A DNA stretch of 64,000 bases. Source: Mxb001 sp046046455 (lineage in GTDB: Bacteria > Actinomycetota > Actinomycetes > S36-B12). Below are positions 16,659 to 25,626 of this stretch, piece by piece; within the stretch, counting starts at the first letter, position 1; every line of letters begins with the position of its first letter. The stretch lies in assembly GCA_046046455.1 (NCBI GenBank), contig JBJOJS010000090.1:14061-78060 (forward strand), read 5' to 3'. The notes beneath the pieces are model-generated. The model was given only the letters and a program-made list of their open reading frames with translations. It was not told the origin of the DNA and did no database searches. The position numbers and the translations under genes are program-made.

Positions 16659-17228
16659 GTGACCACAGGGGCACAGTCCTTCGATCGCGCGCTCATGAGT
16701 CTGCGCGCGGTGCGCTTTCGCCCCGAGCTCAGCGTGGACGAGGGGCCCGCGCCGCAGCGTCTTGCCCCCCATGCCGTCGCCCTCACTGCGGAGTTCGTCG
16801 AGGATGACGAGGAACTCGCCTCGGGCAGGTTCGTGCTGCTCCACGACCCCGATGGTGTGGAGGCGTGGGAGGGGCACTTCCGCGCCGTGGTGTTCATCAG
16901 GGCCACTCTGGAGCCCGATCTGGCCACCGATCCCCTGCTGACCGGGGTCGCCTGGGCGTGGCTCCTCGAGGCCCTGGACGCCGAGGGGGGCCCACGCACC
17001 GCCCTGGGGGGCACGGTGACCCGAGTGATGAGCGAATCCTTCGGGGCCCTCGGCGACCGCGATGTGTCGGGGTCGATCGAGATCCGGGCCTCGTGGACAC
17101 CCCTGGGCGACCCCGACGACATGGGCCTTGAGGCCGAGGCCTGGGCGGCCGCGCTCGCGCAGGCCGCGGGCCTGCTCCCCCTGCCACCCGGCGTATCGGC
17201 CCTCGTGCAGCCGCGTCGGGCCACCTGA
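16659..17228 (+). CDS. DUF3000 family protein
   Basis: This 189-residue actinobacterial protein of unknown function has the conserved RPELSVDEGPAPQRLAPHAVAL region near the start and a SIEIRASWTP segment later. It lies upstream of ribonuclease D and dxs, which is its usual genomic place. GTG at 16659 gives the usual short N-terminus and has a -10 box at leaderless spacing; GTG at 16638 is the alternative. The next gene starts 10 nt downstream, so they are probably one operon. Confidence 0.88.
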   Translation: MTTGAQSFDRALMSLRAVRFRPELSVDEGPAPQRLAPHAVALTAEFVEDDEELASGRFVLLHDPDGVEAWEGHFRAVVFIRATLEPDLATDPLLTGVAWAWLLEALDAEGGPRTALGGTVTRVMSESFGALGDRDVSGSIEIRASWTPLGDPDDMGLEAEAWAAALAQAAGLLPLPPGVSALVQPRRAT

Positions 17229-17238
17229 GCCCGGCATC

Positions 17239-18483
17239 GTGGAGCCCTCCCGAGCCGTCGGCGCAGAGACCGACACCACCGTCGCGGCGCCGCTGCCCGA
17301 CGTCGAACTCCTCGACGGCCTCCCCGATGTCGTCACGACTCCGGCACGGCTGGAGCAGGCGATCGATTCGCTGGTCCAGGGTGTCGGTCCCCTCGCGGTG
17401 GACGCTGAGCGTGCCTCGGGATTCAAGTACGGCCAACGCGCCTACCTGGTGCAGTTCTATCGGCGGCAGGGTGGCACGTGGCTCATCGATCCGACCGCGT
17501 TCGGCGACCTCTCCCCGCTGGCCGATCGCCTCCGAGGCGCCAAGTGGATCCTGCACGCCGCCTCCCAGGATCTGCCTTGCATGCGGGACGTCGGCCTTGT
17601 CCCGGAGACCATCTTCGACACCGAGCTCGCCGCACGATTGCTCGGACGCGAGCGCGTCGGGCTCGGCCCTCTCGTCGAGAGCGAACTCGGATTGCACCTG
17701 GCGAAGGGGCACGGTGCGGCAGACTGGTCGAAGCGACCGCTTCCCGACGACTGGCTTCGCTACGCCGCACTCGACGTCGAGGTGCTCGTCGATCTGTACG
17801 ACGTGCTGGCTGCAGATCTCATCGCCACCGGTAAGGACACCTGGGCCGAGGAGGAATTCTCCTCCGTCCTGCATCAGCCGCCGCCCCCTCCCCGGCGGGA
17901 CCCGTGGCGCCGGACGTCCGGCATGCATCGTGTCCGAGGTCGCCGCTCGCTCGCCGTGGTCAGATCCCTCTGGGAGTCGCGCGACGATCTTGCCCAGCGC
18001 ATGGACGTCAGCCCGGGGCGAGTCCTCTCCGATGCCGCTATCGTCGCGGCGGCCTCGGCTCAGCCCCGCGATCGCGATGCCCTGGCCGCTCTCCCCGAAT
18101 TCCGCAAGGGTCAGGCGGCCCGTCACCTCGACCGTTGGTGGCGCGCAGTCGAATCTGCGCGCGCGCTGCCCGAGGAGGCGCTCCCGGCGCCCGCGCTTGC
18201 CGCCGAAGGACCTCCGCCGGCGCGTGTCTGGCGCGATCGCGATCCGGTGGCCGCGGACCGACTCGCACGTGCTCGAGCGGCGCTGGCCGACATCGCCGAG
18301 GCCCACTCGATGCCCGTCGAGAACCTGATTCCCCCTGACGCGGTGCGCAGGTGGGCGTGGGAACCGCCGGAGCCGATCGACACTGACTCCGTGGGCCGGA
18401 CGCTCAGCGCTGCAGGTGCGCGGCAGTGGCAGGTGGCCATGTGCGTCGATGCCCTCGTGTCGTCAGCGCACGCCCCTGAGTGA
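17239..18483 (+). CDS. Ribonuclease D-like exonuclease with HRDC domain
   Basis: This 414-residue DEDDy 3'-5' exonuclease is related to RNase D, which trims tRNA and other RNA 3' ends. The ExoI motif AVDAERASG, the ExoII region HAASQDL and the ExoIII motif YAALDVEVL (Tyr-x3-Asp) are all present in the first 190 residues. An HRDC helical domain follows near 225-300, with a second helical region C-terminal. GTG at 17239 is the first plausible start after DUF3000. It is convergent with dxs with no spacer. Confidence 0.92.
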   Translation: MEPSRAVGAETDTTVAAPLPDVELLDGLPDVVTTPARLEQAIDSLVQGVGPLAVDAERASGFKYGQRAYLVQFYRRQGGTWLIDPTAFGDLSPLADRLRGAKWILHAASQDLPCMRDVGLVPETIFDTELAARLLGRERVGLGPLVESELGLHLAKGHGAADWSKRPLPDDWLRYAALDVEVLVDLYDVLAADLIATGKDTWAEEEFSSVLHQPPPPPRRDPWRRTSGMHRVRGRRSLAVVRSLWESRDDLAQRMDVSPGRVLSDAAIVAAASAQPRDRDALAALPEFRKGQAARHLDRWWRAVESARALPEEALPAPALAAEGPPPARVWRDRDPVAADRLARARAALADIAEAHSMPVENLIPPDAVRRWAWEPPEPIDTDSVGRTLSAAGARQWQVAMCVDALVSSAHAPE

Positions 18484-20430
18484 TCAGCCGCGAGGATCCT
18501 GAGCCCGCGCCACCTCATCGGACAACTCGCGGTCATCGGACAGGTCCGGGATCGGGGCTGCGACACGCTCGGTGATCCGACGAGCGATCTCCTGGGCGCT
18601 AAGTCCCGCATGTGCGAGCACGCTGGACCGAGATGCATGGTCCGGGAAGTTCGGCGGCATCCCGAAGGTCAGCGCCGGAGTGAGCACACCGGAATCCTCG
18701 AGAAGCGTGCGCAGCGCTGTGCCGACTCCGCCCGCACGCATGTTGTCTTCGAGGACGACGACGAGATCCGCATCCGCCGACAGTCCCGCCAGCCTCGTGG
18801 GCACCGGAAGGACCCACCGGGGGTCGACCACCGTCGCACTAATGCCCTGCGCGGCGAGGGCGTCAGCGACCTCTAGGCCCAGTGGGGCGAAGGCTCCCAC
18901 CGCGACCACGAGGACATCGCAGGTGTCCGTCTCGCGAAGGATGTCGACACCGTCGACGCGCCGCGCCGCGGGGATGTCGTCGGGCACGGCTCCCTTGGGG
19001 AACCGCACGACGGTTGGCCCGTCGGTGACCTCAAGCGCCTCGCGGAGTTGATCGCGTAGCGCAGTGGCATCACGGGGGGCGGCGAGCCTGAGTCCCGGTA
19101 CGACGCCGAGCAGGGACATGTCCCAGATGCCATTGTGGCTGGGACCATCGTCACCGGTGACCCCGGCACGGTCGAGGACGAAGGTCACTCCGGCGCGGTG
19201 GAGTGCGCAGTCGAGGAGCACCTGATCCAGTGCCCTGTTGAGGAACGTGGCGTAGACCGCGACGACCGGGTGAAGGCCGGCGTACGCCATGCCCGCGGCG
19301 CTCGTAGCGGCGTGCTGCTCGGCGATACCGACATCGAAGGTGCGGTCGGGGAATTCAGTTGCGAAGCGGTCAAGTCCCGTAGGTCCGAGCATGGCGGCCG
19401 TGATCGCCACCACACGGGCATCATCCCGGCCGAGGGTGACGAGCTCGTCAGCAAAGACCGACGTCCACGTCGTGCCGGAGGCGCGAAGGGGCTGGCCGGT
19501 CTCCGGATCGATGACGCCGATGCCGTGGAATCGATCGGCTTCGTCCTGCTCTGCGGGTGCGTAGCCGCGCCCCTTCTCGGTGATCACGTGGACGACGACA
19601 GGCCCTGGGAAATCGCGGGCGCGGCGTAGAGCGTGCTCCACCTCCAGGGTGTCATGGCCATCGATAGGACCGATGTACTTGAGTCCGAGGTCTTCGAACA
19701 TCCCCTGGGGAGCAACGATGTCCTTGAGGCCCTTCTTCACGCCGTGCAGTGCCTCGTAGACCGGCGCCCCGACGACGGGCGTGCGCTGCAGGGTGCGCCG
19801 ACCCCACTGGAGGAAGCGCTCATAGCCCTGAGTGGTGCGCAGGGTCGCGAGATGATGCGCCAAGCCGCCGATGGTCGGCGAGTAGGAGCGCTCATTGTCG
19901 TTGACCAGGATGACCATGGGACGGTCGGAGGCGGCGATGTTGTTGAGCGCCTCCCAGGCCATGCCTCCCGTGAGGGAGCCGTCGCCCACGACGGCAATGA
20001 CGTGACGTCCCTCGGGGCCGGTGAGTTGGCCCTGGAGTTCGAAGGCTTTGGCGATGCCATCGGCGTAGGACAGCGCCGTGGACGCGTGTGAGTTCTCGAT
20101 GACGTCGTGCTCGGATTCAGCGCGTGACGGGTAGCCGGAGAGCCCGTGCTCCTTGCGAAGCGTGCCGAAGTCGCGCCACCGGCCGGTGAGGATCTTGTGG
20201 ACGTAAGCCTGGTGGCCGGTGTCCCACAGGATCACGTCGTGCGGGGAATCGAAGACGCGGTGCAGGGCGAGGGTCACCTCGACCACACCTAGGTTGGGCC
20301 CGAGATGTCCTCCGGTAGCGGAGACCTGCTGGACGAGAAAGCCTCGGATCTCCTCGGCAAGGGACTCGAGGTCCTCCTCCGGGAGCTGGCGGAGGTCCTC
20401 GGGCGAGCCGATGCCGTCAAGCAGACCCAT
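18484..20430 (-). CDS. dxs: 1-deoxy-D-xylulose-5-phosphate synthase
   Basis: This 648-residue thiamine-diphosphate enzyme condenses pyruvate with glyceraldehyde 3-phosphate in the first step of the non-mevalonate isoprenoid pathway. The GGHLGPNLGVVE motif, the ThDP-binding GDGSLTGGMAWEALNN, the DGHD segment and the transketolase-like C-terminal domains are intact. ATG at 20430 is preceded by GGGAGGCGAG; the longer frame to 20469 lacks support. It is downstream of the acnA-unknown pair on the same strand. Confidence 0.97.
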   Translation of the reverse strand: MGLLDGIGSPEDLRQLPEEDLESLAEEIRGFLVQQVSATGGHLGPNLGVVEVTLALHRVFDSPHDVILWDTGHQAYVHKILTGRWRDFGTLRKEHGLSGYPSRAESEHDVIENSHASTALSYADGIAKAFELQGQLTGPEGRHVIAVVGDGSLTGGMAWEALNNIAASDRPMVILVNDNERSYSPTIGGLAHHLATLRTTQGYERFLQWGRRTLQRTPVVGAPVYEALHGVKKGLKDIVAPQGMFEDLGLKYIGPIDGHDTLEVEHALRRARDFPGPVVVHVITEKGRGYAPAEQDEADRFHGIGVIDPETGQPLRASGTTWTSVFADELVTLGRDDARVVAITAAMLGPTGLDRFATEFPDRTFDVGIAEQHAATSAAGMAYAGLHPVVAVYATFLNRALDQVLLDCALHRAGVTFVLDRAGVTGDDGPSHNGIWDMSLLGVVPGLRLAAPRDATALRDQLREALEVTDGPTVVRFPKGAVPDDIPAARRVDGVDILRETDTCDVLVVAVGAFAPLGLEVADALAAQGISATVVDPRWVLPVPTRLAGLSADADLVVVLEDNMRAGGVGTALRTLLEDSGVLTPALTFGMPPNFPDHASRSSVLAHAGLSAQEIARRITERVAAPIPDLSDDRELSDEVARAQDPRG

Positions 20431-20510
20431 GCCGCACTCGCCTCCCGCCCATGCGCTGTGGCAGCGCACCCGACTCGAGCAGTCTAGGCGCCCCTGGCCG
20501 CATCCACACG

Positions 20511-20864
20511 TCAGAGGCGGGCCTGCCAGCGGCGTCCGGCGAGCGCCTCCGCCACCATCTCCACCTCTCGCTGCAGCCTCTGGAGATCAGCGGCCTCGGA
20601 CTCGAGAGCCTGCAGTACCCGGTCCGGGTCGATTCCGGTACCCGCCAGAGCGGTACGCGCCCGCGCATAGGCGAGTCGCGCCCCCTCGATCCGCGCATCG
20701 AGGTCGCAACTCACCCGGAACGCGAGCGCACGCGGGTGGACTGCCCACACGGAGGACGCTGAGCGCGGGATCCCACCGATGTCCCACAGCCACCGGGAGG
20801 CCGACTCCGCGAAGTCCGACTGCTCCGGGTCGGTGACGCGATCCGGCCAGCCCGGTGGACGCAC
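20511..20864 (-). CDS. Conserved actinobacterial protein between acnA and dxs
   Basis: This 117-residue protein begins MRPPGWPDRV, which is typical of an uncharacterised actinobacterial family found beside dxs or acnA as I recall it. It has a WLWDIGG motif, an Ala/Arg-rich helix (ARLAYARARTALAG) and a closing coiled region ending RRWQARL. It starts 2 nt after the acnA stop, so it is co-transcribed. No function is known. Confidence 0.8.
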   Translation of the reverse strand: MRPPGWPDRVTDPEQSDFAESASRWLWDIGGIPRSASSVWAVHPRALAFRVSCDLDARIEGARLAYARARTALAGTGIDPDRVLQALESEAADLQRLQREVEMVAEALAGRRWQARL

Positions 20865-20866
20865 GG

Positions 20867-23527
20867 CTAGACCAGGGAGCGGAGGACGTACTGGAGGATC
20901 CCGCCGTGCCGGTAGTAGTCGGCCTCTCCGGGGGTGTCCACGCGCACGAGGGCGCTGAACTCGACGGTCCGACCATCGGCAGCCACCGCCTCGACATCGA
21001 CCTGGGGCGGCGTGCGACCCTCGTTGAATGCCGTGATGCCTCGGATCGTGAAGACCTCATCGCCCTGGAGGCCGAGTGAGTCGGCACTCATGCCGTCCGG
21101 GAACTGCAGTGGCAGGACTCCCATGCCGATGAGGTTGGACCGATGGATGCGCTCGTACGACTGGGCGATCACTGCCTTGACCCCGAGAAGTGCCGTGCCC
21201 TTGGCCGCCCAGTCGCGACTCGATCCGGAGCCGTACTCCTTACCGGCGAGGATGACCAACGGCGTGTGGTGCCGCGCGTACGCCATTGCCGCGTCGTACA
21301 CGGACACCGTCGCGTCGTCGGGCGTCGTGAAGTCCACGGTGTAGCCACCTTCGACATCGTGCAGCATGAGATTGCGCAGGCGGATGTTGGCGAAGGTCCC
21401 CCTGATCATCACCTCGTGGTTTCCTCGTCGCGAGCCGTAGGAGTTGAAGTCCTTGCGCTCCACGCCATGCTCGGCGAGGTAGAGGCCGGCGGGACTGTCG
21501 GCCTTGATGCTGCCCGCGGGAGAGATGTGATCCGTCGTGACCGAGTCCCCGAGCTTGAGCAGGACGCGGGCTCCATTGATGTCATGCAGGGGCTCCGGCG
21601 TCCTCGACATGCCGTCGAAGTAGGGCGCCTTGCGGACATAGGTGCTCTGCGGATCCCAGGCGAATCGGTCCCCCGTCGGGGTGGGCAGGCTCCTCCATCG
21701 CTCGTCGCCGTGGAAGACATCGGCGTAGCGCGCAGCGAACATGCCTTCGTCGATGCTGGCGTCGATGACCGCATGGATCTCCTGCGGGCTCGGCCAGATG
21801 TCAGCAAGGAAGACCGGGTGACCGGATTCGTCGAGGCCGAGCGGCTCGGTGTCGAAGTCGATGTCCATCGTGCCCGCAATGGCGTAGGCGACGACCAACG
21901 GCGGTGAGGCCAGGTAGTTCATCTTGACGTCGGGGTTGATGCGACCCTCGAAGTTCCTGTTGCCGCTGAGCACCGAGACCACGGCCAGATCCGCCTCATT
22001 GACGGCGGCGCTCACCTCCGGGATGAGCGGACCGGAGTTGCCGATGCACACGGTGCAGCCGTAGCCCACCGTGTCGAATCCGAGTTTGTCGAGGAAGGGG
22101 GTGAGTCCCGCACGGTCGTAGTAGTCGGTCACCACCTGGGATCCCGGACCGAGCGTGCTCTTGACCCAGGGCTTGCGGGTGAGGCCGCGCTCGACCGCCT
22201 TCTTGGCGAGCAGGCCAGCACCGATCATGACCGAAGGGTTCGACGTGTTGGTGCACGAGGTGATGGCAGCGATGACCACCGCACCGTGCCCTATCTCCAC
22301 GGGCTCCCCATCGATCAGCGTCTCGACCGCGGCGGCCGGCTGGTGCGTGTAGTCCTTGAGAGCACTCACGAAGGACGCCTTCGCCTCGCTCAAGGGGACC
22401 CGGTCCTGAGGGCGCTTGGGTCCAGCGAGAGAGGGCACCACAGTGCCGAGATCGAGCTCGATGTACTCCGAGTAGCGGGCTGTACGCGCGGGATCGTGCC
22501 ACAGGCCCTGCGCCTTGGCGTAGGACTCGACCAACGCGATCTGCTCAGCGGTGCGGCCCGTCAGGCGCAGGTAGTCGATGGTGGCGCCATCGATCGGGAA
22601 GATGGCCACTGTGGAGCCGTACTCGGGGCTCATGTTGCCGATGGTTGCTCGATCCGCGAGCGGCACCGCACCTACGCCCTCCCCGTAGAACTCCACGAAC
22701 TTGCCCACGACGCCGTGCTTGCGCAGCATCTCGGTGATCGTGAGGACAAGGTCGGTGGCCGTGGCGCCTGCGGGGAGCTCGCCGGTGAGCTTGAAGCCGA
22801 CCACACGCGGGATGAGCATGGAGACCGGCTGACCGAGCATCGCCGCCTCGGCCTCGATGCCGCCGACCCCCCAGCCCAGGACACCCAATCCGTTGACCAT
22901 CGTGGTGTGACTGTCGGTCCCGACAACCGTGTCGGGGTAGGCCTGACCCCCGCGCGCCATGATGACGCGCGCAAGGTGCTCGATATTGACCTGATGCACG
23001 ATGCCCGTGCCCGGCGGCACCACCTTGAACTCCTCGAAGGCACCCTGACCCCAGCGGAGGAACTGGTAGCGCTCGCGATTGCGCTCGTACTCCAGCGCGG
23101 TGTTGAGGTCTGCAGCATCCGGGCGTGCGAAGTAGTCGGCGATGACGCTGTGGTCGATGACGAGCTCCGCGGGGGCCAGCGGCTCGATTCGCGCGGGATC
23201 GCCACCGAGGTCCACCACGGCCTCGCGCATCGTGGCCAGATCGACGACGACGGGGACCCCGGTGAAGTCCTGCATGATGACGCGCGCCGGGGTGAACTGG
23301 ATCTCCTCGGATGGCTCCGCATCGGCGTCCCAGGACCCCAGGGCACGGATATGCGCCTCGGTGACATTGGCCCCGTCCTCCGTGCGCAGGAGGTTCTCGA
23401 GGAGGACGCGGTGCGTGAAGGGCAGGGAGTCGGCCCCGGGCACTGCATCGATGCGGAAGATCTCGTAGTCGCGATCACCCACGGTGAGTGTCGTCCGCGC
23501 CCCCAGGCTGTCCCGACTCGCTGCCAC
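20867..23527 (-). CDS. acnA: Aconitate hydratase A
   Basis: This 886-residue TCA-cycle aconitase interconverts citrate and isocitrate with a [4Fe-4S] cluster. Cluster ligands lie in ITSCTNTSNP and GYGCTVCIGNSGPL. The swivel domain carries GKEYGSGSSRDWAAKG, as in AcnA/IRP-type enzymes. GTG at 23527 is preceded by a run of GGAGGA. The gene is divergent from asnB across 179 nt, with a TAATGT box in that gap. The unknown 117-residue gene follows directly. Confidence 0.97.
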   Translation of the reverse strand: MAASRDSLGARTTLTVGDRDYEIFRIDAVPGADSLPFTHRVLLENLLRTEDGANVTEAHIRALGSWDADAEPSEEIQFTPARVIMQDFTGVPVVVDLATMREAVVDLGGDPARIEPLAPAELVIDHSVIADYFARPDAADLNTALEYERNRERYQFLRWGQGAFEEFKVVPPGTGIVHQVNIEHLARVIMARGGQAYPDTVVGTDSHTTMVNGLGVLGWGVGGIEAEAAMLGQPVSMLIPRVVGFKLTGELPAGATATDLVLTITEMLRKHGVVGKFVEFYGEGVGAVPLADRATIGNMSPEYGSTVAIFPIDGATIDYLRLTGRTAEQIALVESYAKAQGLWHDPARTARYSEYIELDLGTVVPSLAGPKRPQDRVPLSEAKASFVSALKDYTHQPAAAVETLIDGEPVEIGHGAVVIAAITSCTNTSNPSVMIGAGLLAKKAVERGLTRKPWVKSTLGPGSQVVTDYYDRAGLTPFLDKLGFDTVGYGCTVCIGNSGPLIPEVSAAVNEADLAVVSVLSGNRNFEGRINPDVKMNYLASPPLVVAYAIAGTMDIDFDTEPLGLDESGHPVFLADIWPSPQEIHAVIDASIDEGMFAARYADVFHGDERWRSLPTPTGDRFAWDPQSTYVRKAPYFDGMSRTPEPLHDINGARVLLKLGDSVTTDHISPAGSIKADSPAGLYLAEHGVERKDFNSYGSRRGNHEVMIRGTFANIRLRNLMLHDVEGGYTVDFTTPDDATVSVYDAAMAYARHHTPLVILAGKEYGSGSSRDWAAKGTALLGVKAVIAQSYERIHRSNLIGMGVLPLQFPDGMSADSLGLQGDEVFTIRGITAFNEGRTPPQVDVEAVAADGRTVEFSALVRVDTPGEADYYRHGGILQYVLRSLV

Positions 23528-23590
23528 GACGTCATCCTCCTCCGCCCACCCGATGCACAGGTCGTCCCTGGTCCTCCGGTCGGCACGCCC

Positions 23591-23596
23591 ACATTA
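23591..23596 (-). promoter_or_regulatory. Possible -10 box for acnA (TAATGT)
   Basis: On the minus strand TAATGT lies about 64 nt before the acnA GTG, implying a 5' leader of roughly 55 nt. No good -35 hexamer is visible at the expected distance, so the call is tentative. Confidence 0.3.
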
Positions 23597-23706
23597 CCGA
23601 GCGACGCGCGGACGACCGCCAGCCCCTCGGCGCACCGGATCGGACCGCGGGACCTGTTAGCGTGACCGGGCCCGATAGGCGCGGGCGCGAAGGAGGTCCC
23701 CACCGC

Positions 23707-25626
23707 ATGTGCGGTATCGCCGGGGTCCTGGGCCCCGCTCAGCGCACCTCACAGGTCATCGGACCCATGCTCGATGTCATCCACCATCGCGGCCCTGATG
23801 ACTCGGGTTCCTACGTGGCCGACGACTTCGCCTTCGGGATGACGCGGCTGTCGATCATCGACATTGCCGGTGGACATCAGCCCATGTGGAGTGACGACGG
23901 GACGGTGGGCATCGTCTACAACGGCGAGCTCTACAACTACCGCGAGCTCAACGCCGAACTTGCTGCCGCGGGTCGGCCCCCGCGCAGCAACAGCGATACC
24001 GACACGATCATTCGCCTCTACGAGGAGGTGGGGCGGCACGATCTGCCGGCGATGCTTCGGCGGCTGCGTGGGATGTTCGGCTTGTGCATCTACGACGCGT
24101 CTCGCCAGCAGTTGATCCTGGCCCGCGATGCCTTCGGCATCAAGCCCCTGTATGTACGTCTCGACGGGACAGCCGACGCGCGACACGTCGCGGCGTTCGC
24201 ATCGGAGATCAAGAGCCTGCTCGTCGACCCCGGCGTGACACCGGAGGTCGACATGGATGCTGTGGTCAACTACCTCTCGTTCCAGTTCAATCCCCTCTCC
24301 CAGACCTTCTTCAAGGGGATCACCCGCCTAGATCCCGGCCACATGGCGGTGGTGGACCTCGCCAACCCTGTCTTCGCTCCGGAGCGCTACTGGCGCTACG
24401 AGTTCGCTCCCGACCGCGATGACGAACTCGCACTCATCGACGAGGTGCGGTCGGTCCTGGAGGACTCCGTCGAGCACCACCTCATCGCCGACGTGCCGGT
24501 AGGAGCCTTTCTCAGCGGTGGTGTCGACAGCGCGATCACCGTGACCCTCGTGCAGGAGCAGCGACGCGCCCTCGGCCTCGAGCCCGTCAAGACCTTCACG
24601 GTCGGATTCGACGCGGTGAGCGAGCACGCCGAGGCGCGGGAGGTCGCCGATCGCCTCGGCACCGATCACCATGAGATCCACGTCGACCTGTCGGACTACC
24701 TCGGTGTCCTTCCCGACATCGCCTGGTACTTCGACGAGCCCGTCGCGGACCCTTCGGCCGTCTCGCTGTACTTCGTGGCCCGTGCCGCTCGCGAGCACGT
24801 CACCGTGGTGCTTTCGGGCGAGGGAGCGGACGAGCTCTTCGGTGGCTACCGCATCTACCGCGAGCCCATCGACCTCGATCGGATCAGGAAGCTCCCCCGG
24901 CCCCTGCGTCGACTCGCCGGACGACTCGGACGGTCGTCGGTGTCGTTCCCGGGACGCAATTATCTCCGTCGAGCCACGACACCTTTCGCGGATCGCTACA
25001 TCGGCAATGCCTACATCTTCCGTCCTGACGAGATCCGTCGCCTGCTCAGGGACAAGCGACCCGCGACGCATGTGCGTCCCGCCGACGTGCTCGCGGCAAC
25101 ATACCCTGGATTCGATGATCTCCCCGAGTCACGGCGCATGCAGCTCGTCGACATGAACTTCTGGCTCCGCGGTGACATTCTCGCTAAGGCCGATCGCATG
25201 ACGATGGCGCACTCGCTCGAGCTGCGCGTCCCCTACCTGGACATCGACGTCGCCGCCGTGAGTGCGCGCATCCCGGATCGCCTCAAGTATCGCGATGGCA
25301 CGACCAAGTGGCTCCTGCGCCGCGCATTCCGCGGTCGGATCCCCGAGACGACCGAGCAGCGTGCGAAGCTCGGCTTCCCCACCCCCTTCCGTCACTGGCT
25401 CGCGCAAGATCCCGACGCGGTCCTCGCGCCCATCCGTCGGAGTGGATTCCTCGCGAGCATCCTGGACATGGGTGTGGTCGAGGAGTTGGTGCGCAGTCAC
25501 GCGACCGGCGAGTCCGATGCCTCGCGCAAGATCTTCGTGCTGCTCATGCTTGCCCTGTGGCACGAGGCGTTCTTCGAGGGTCCGACGGCCGTGCGGCCTT
25601 CCGAGCGCACGGCGGCCGAGGCCTAG
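23707..25626 (+). CDS. asnB: Asparagine synthase (glutamine-hydrolysing)
   Basis: This 639-residue class II glutamine amidotransferase begins MCGIAG, so Cys2 becomes the N-terminal nucleophile. RGPDDSG and YNGELYN follow in the glutaminase domain. The synthetase domain has the ATP-pyrophosphatase loop SGGVDS at residues 270-275. It makes asparagine from aspartate, ATP and glutamine; close relatives amidate other acids, so the substrate is not proven. GAAGGAGG precedes the ATG. The stop overlaps that of the convergent permease by 4 nt. Confidence 0.93.
   Translation: MCGIAGVLGPAQRTSQVIGPMLDVIHHRGPDDSGSYVADDFAFGMTRLSIIDIAGGHQPMWSDDGTVGIVYNGELYNYRELNAELAAAGRPPRSNSDTDTIIRLYEEVGRHDLPAMLRRLRGMFGLCIYDASRQQLILARDAFGIKPLYVRLDGTADARHVAAFASEIKSLLVDPGVTPEVDMDAVVNYLSFQFNPLSQTFFKGITRLDPGHMAVVDLANPVFAPERYWRYEFAPDRDDELALIDEVRSVLEDSVEHHLIADVPVGAFLSGGVDSAITVTLVQEQRRALGLEPVKTFTVGFDAVSEHAEAREVADRLGTDHHEIHVDLSDYLGVLPDIAWYFDEPVADPSAVSLYFVARAAREHVTVVLSGEGADELFGGYRIYREPIDLDRIRKLPRPLRRLAGRLGRSSVSFPGRNYLRRATTPFADRYIGNAYIFRPDEIRRLLRDKRPATHVRPADVLAATYPGFDDLPESRRMQLVDMNFWLRGDILAKADRMTMAHSLELRVPYLDIDVAAVSARIPDRLKYRDGTTKWLLRRAFRGRIPETTEQRAKLGFPTPFRHWLAQDPDAVLAPIRRSGFLASILDMGVVEELVRSHATGESDASRKIFVLLMLALWHEAFFEGPTAVRPSERTAAEA

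Noticed and set aside
22286..23665. Open frame of about 460 codons on the plus strand
   Set aside because: It is antisense to acnA, whose cluster ligands and full length are intact.
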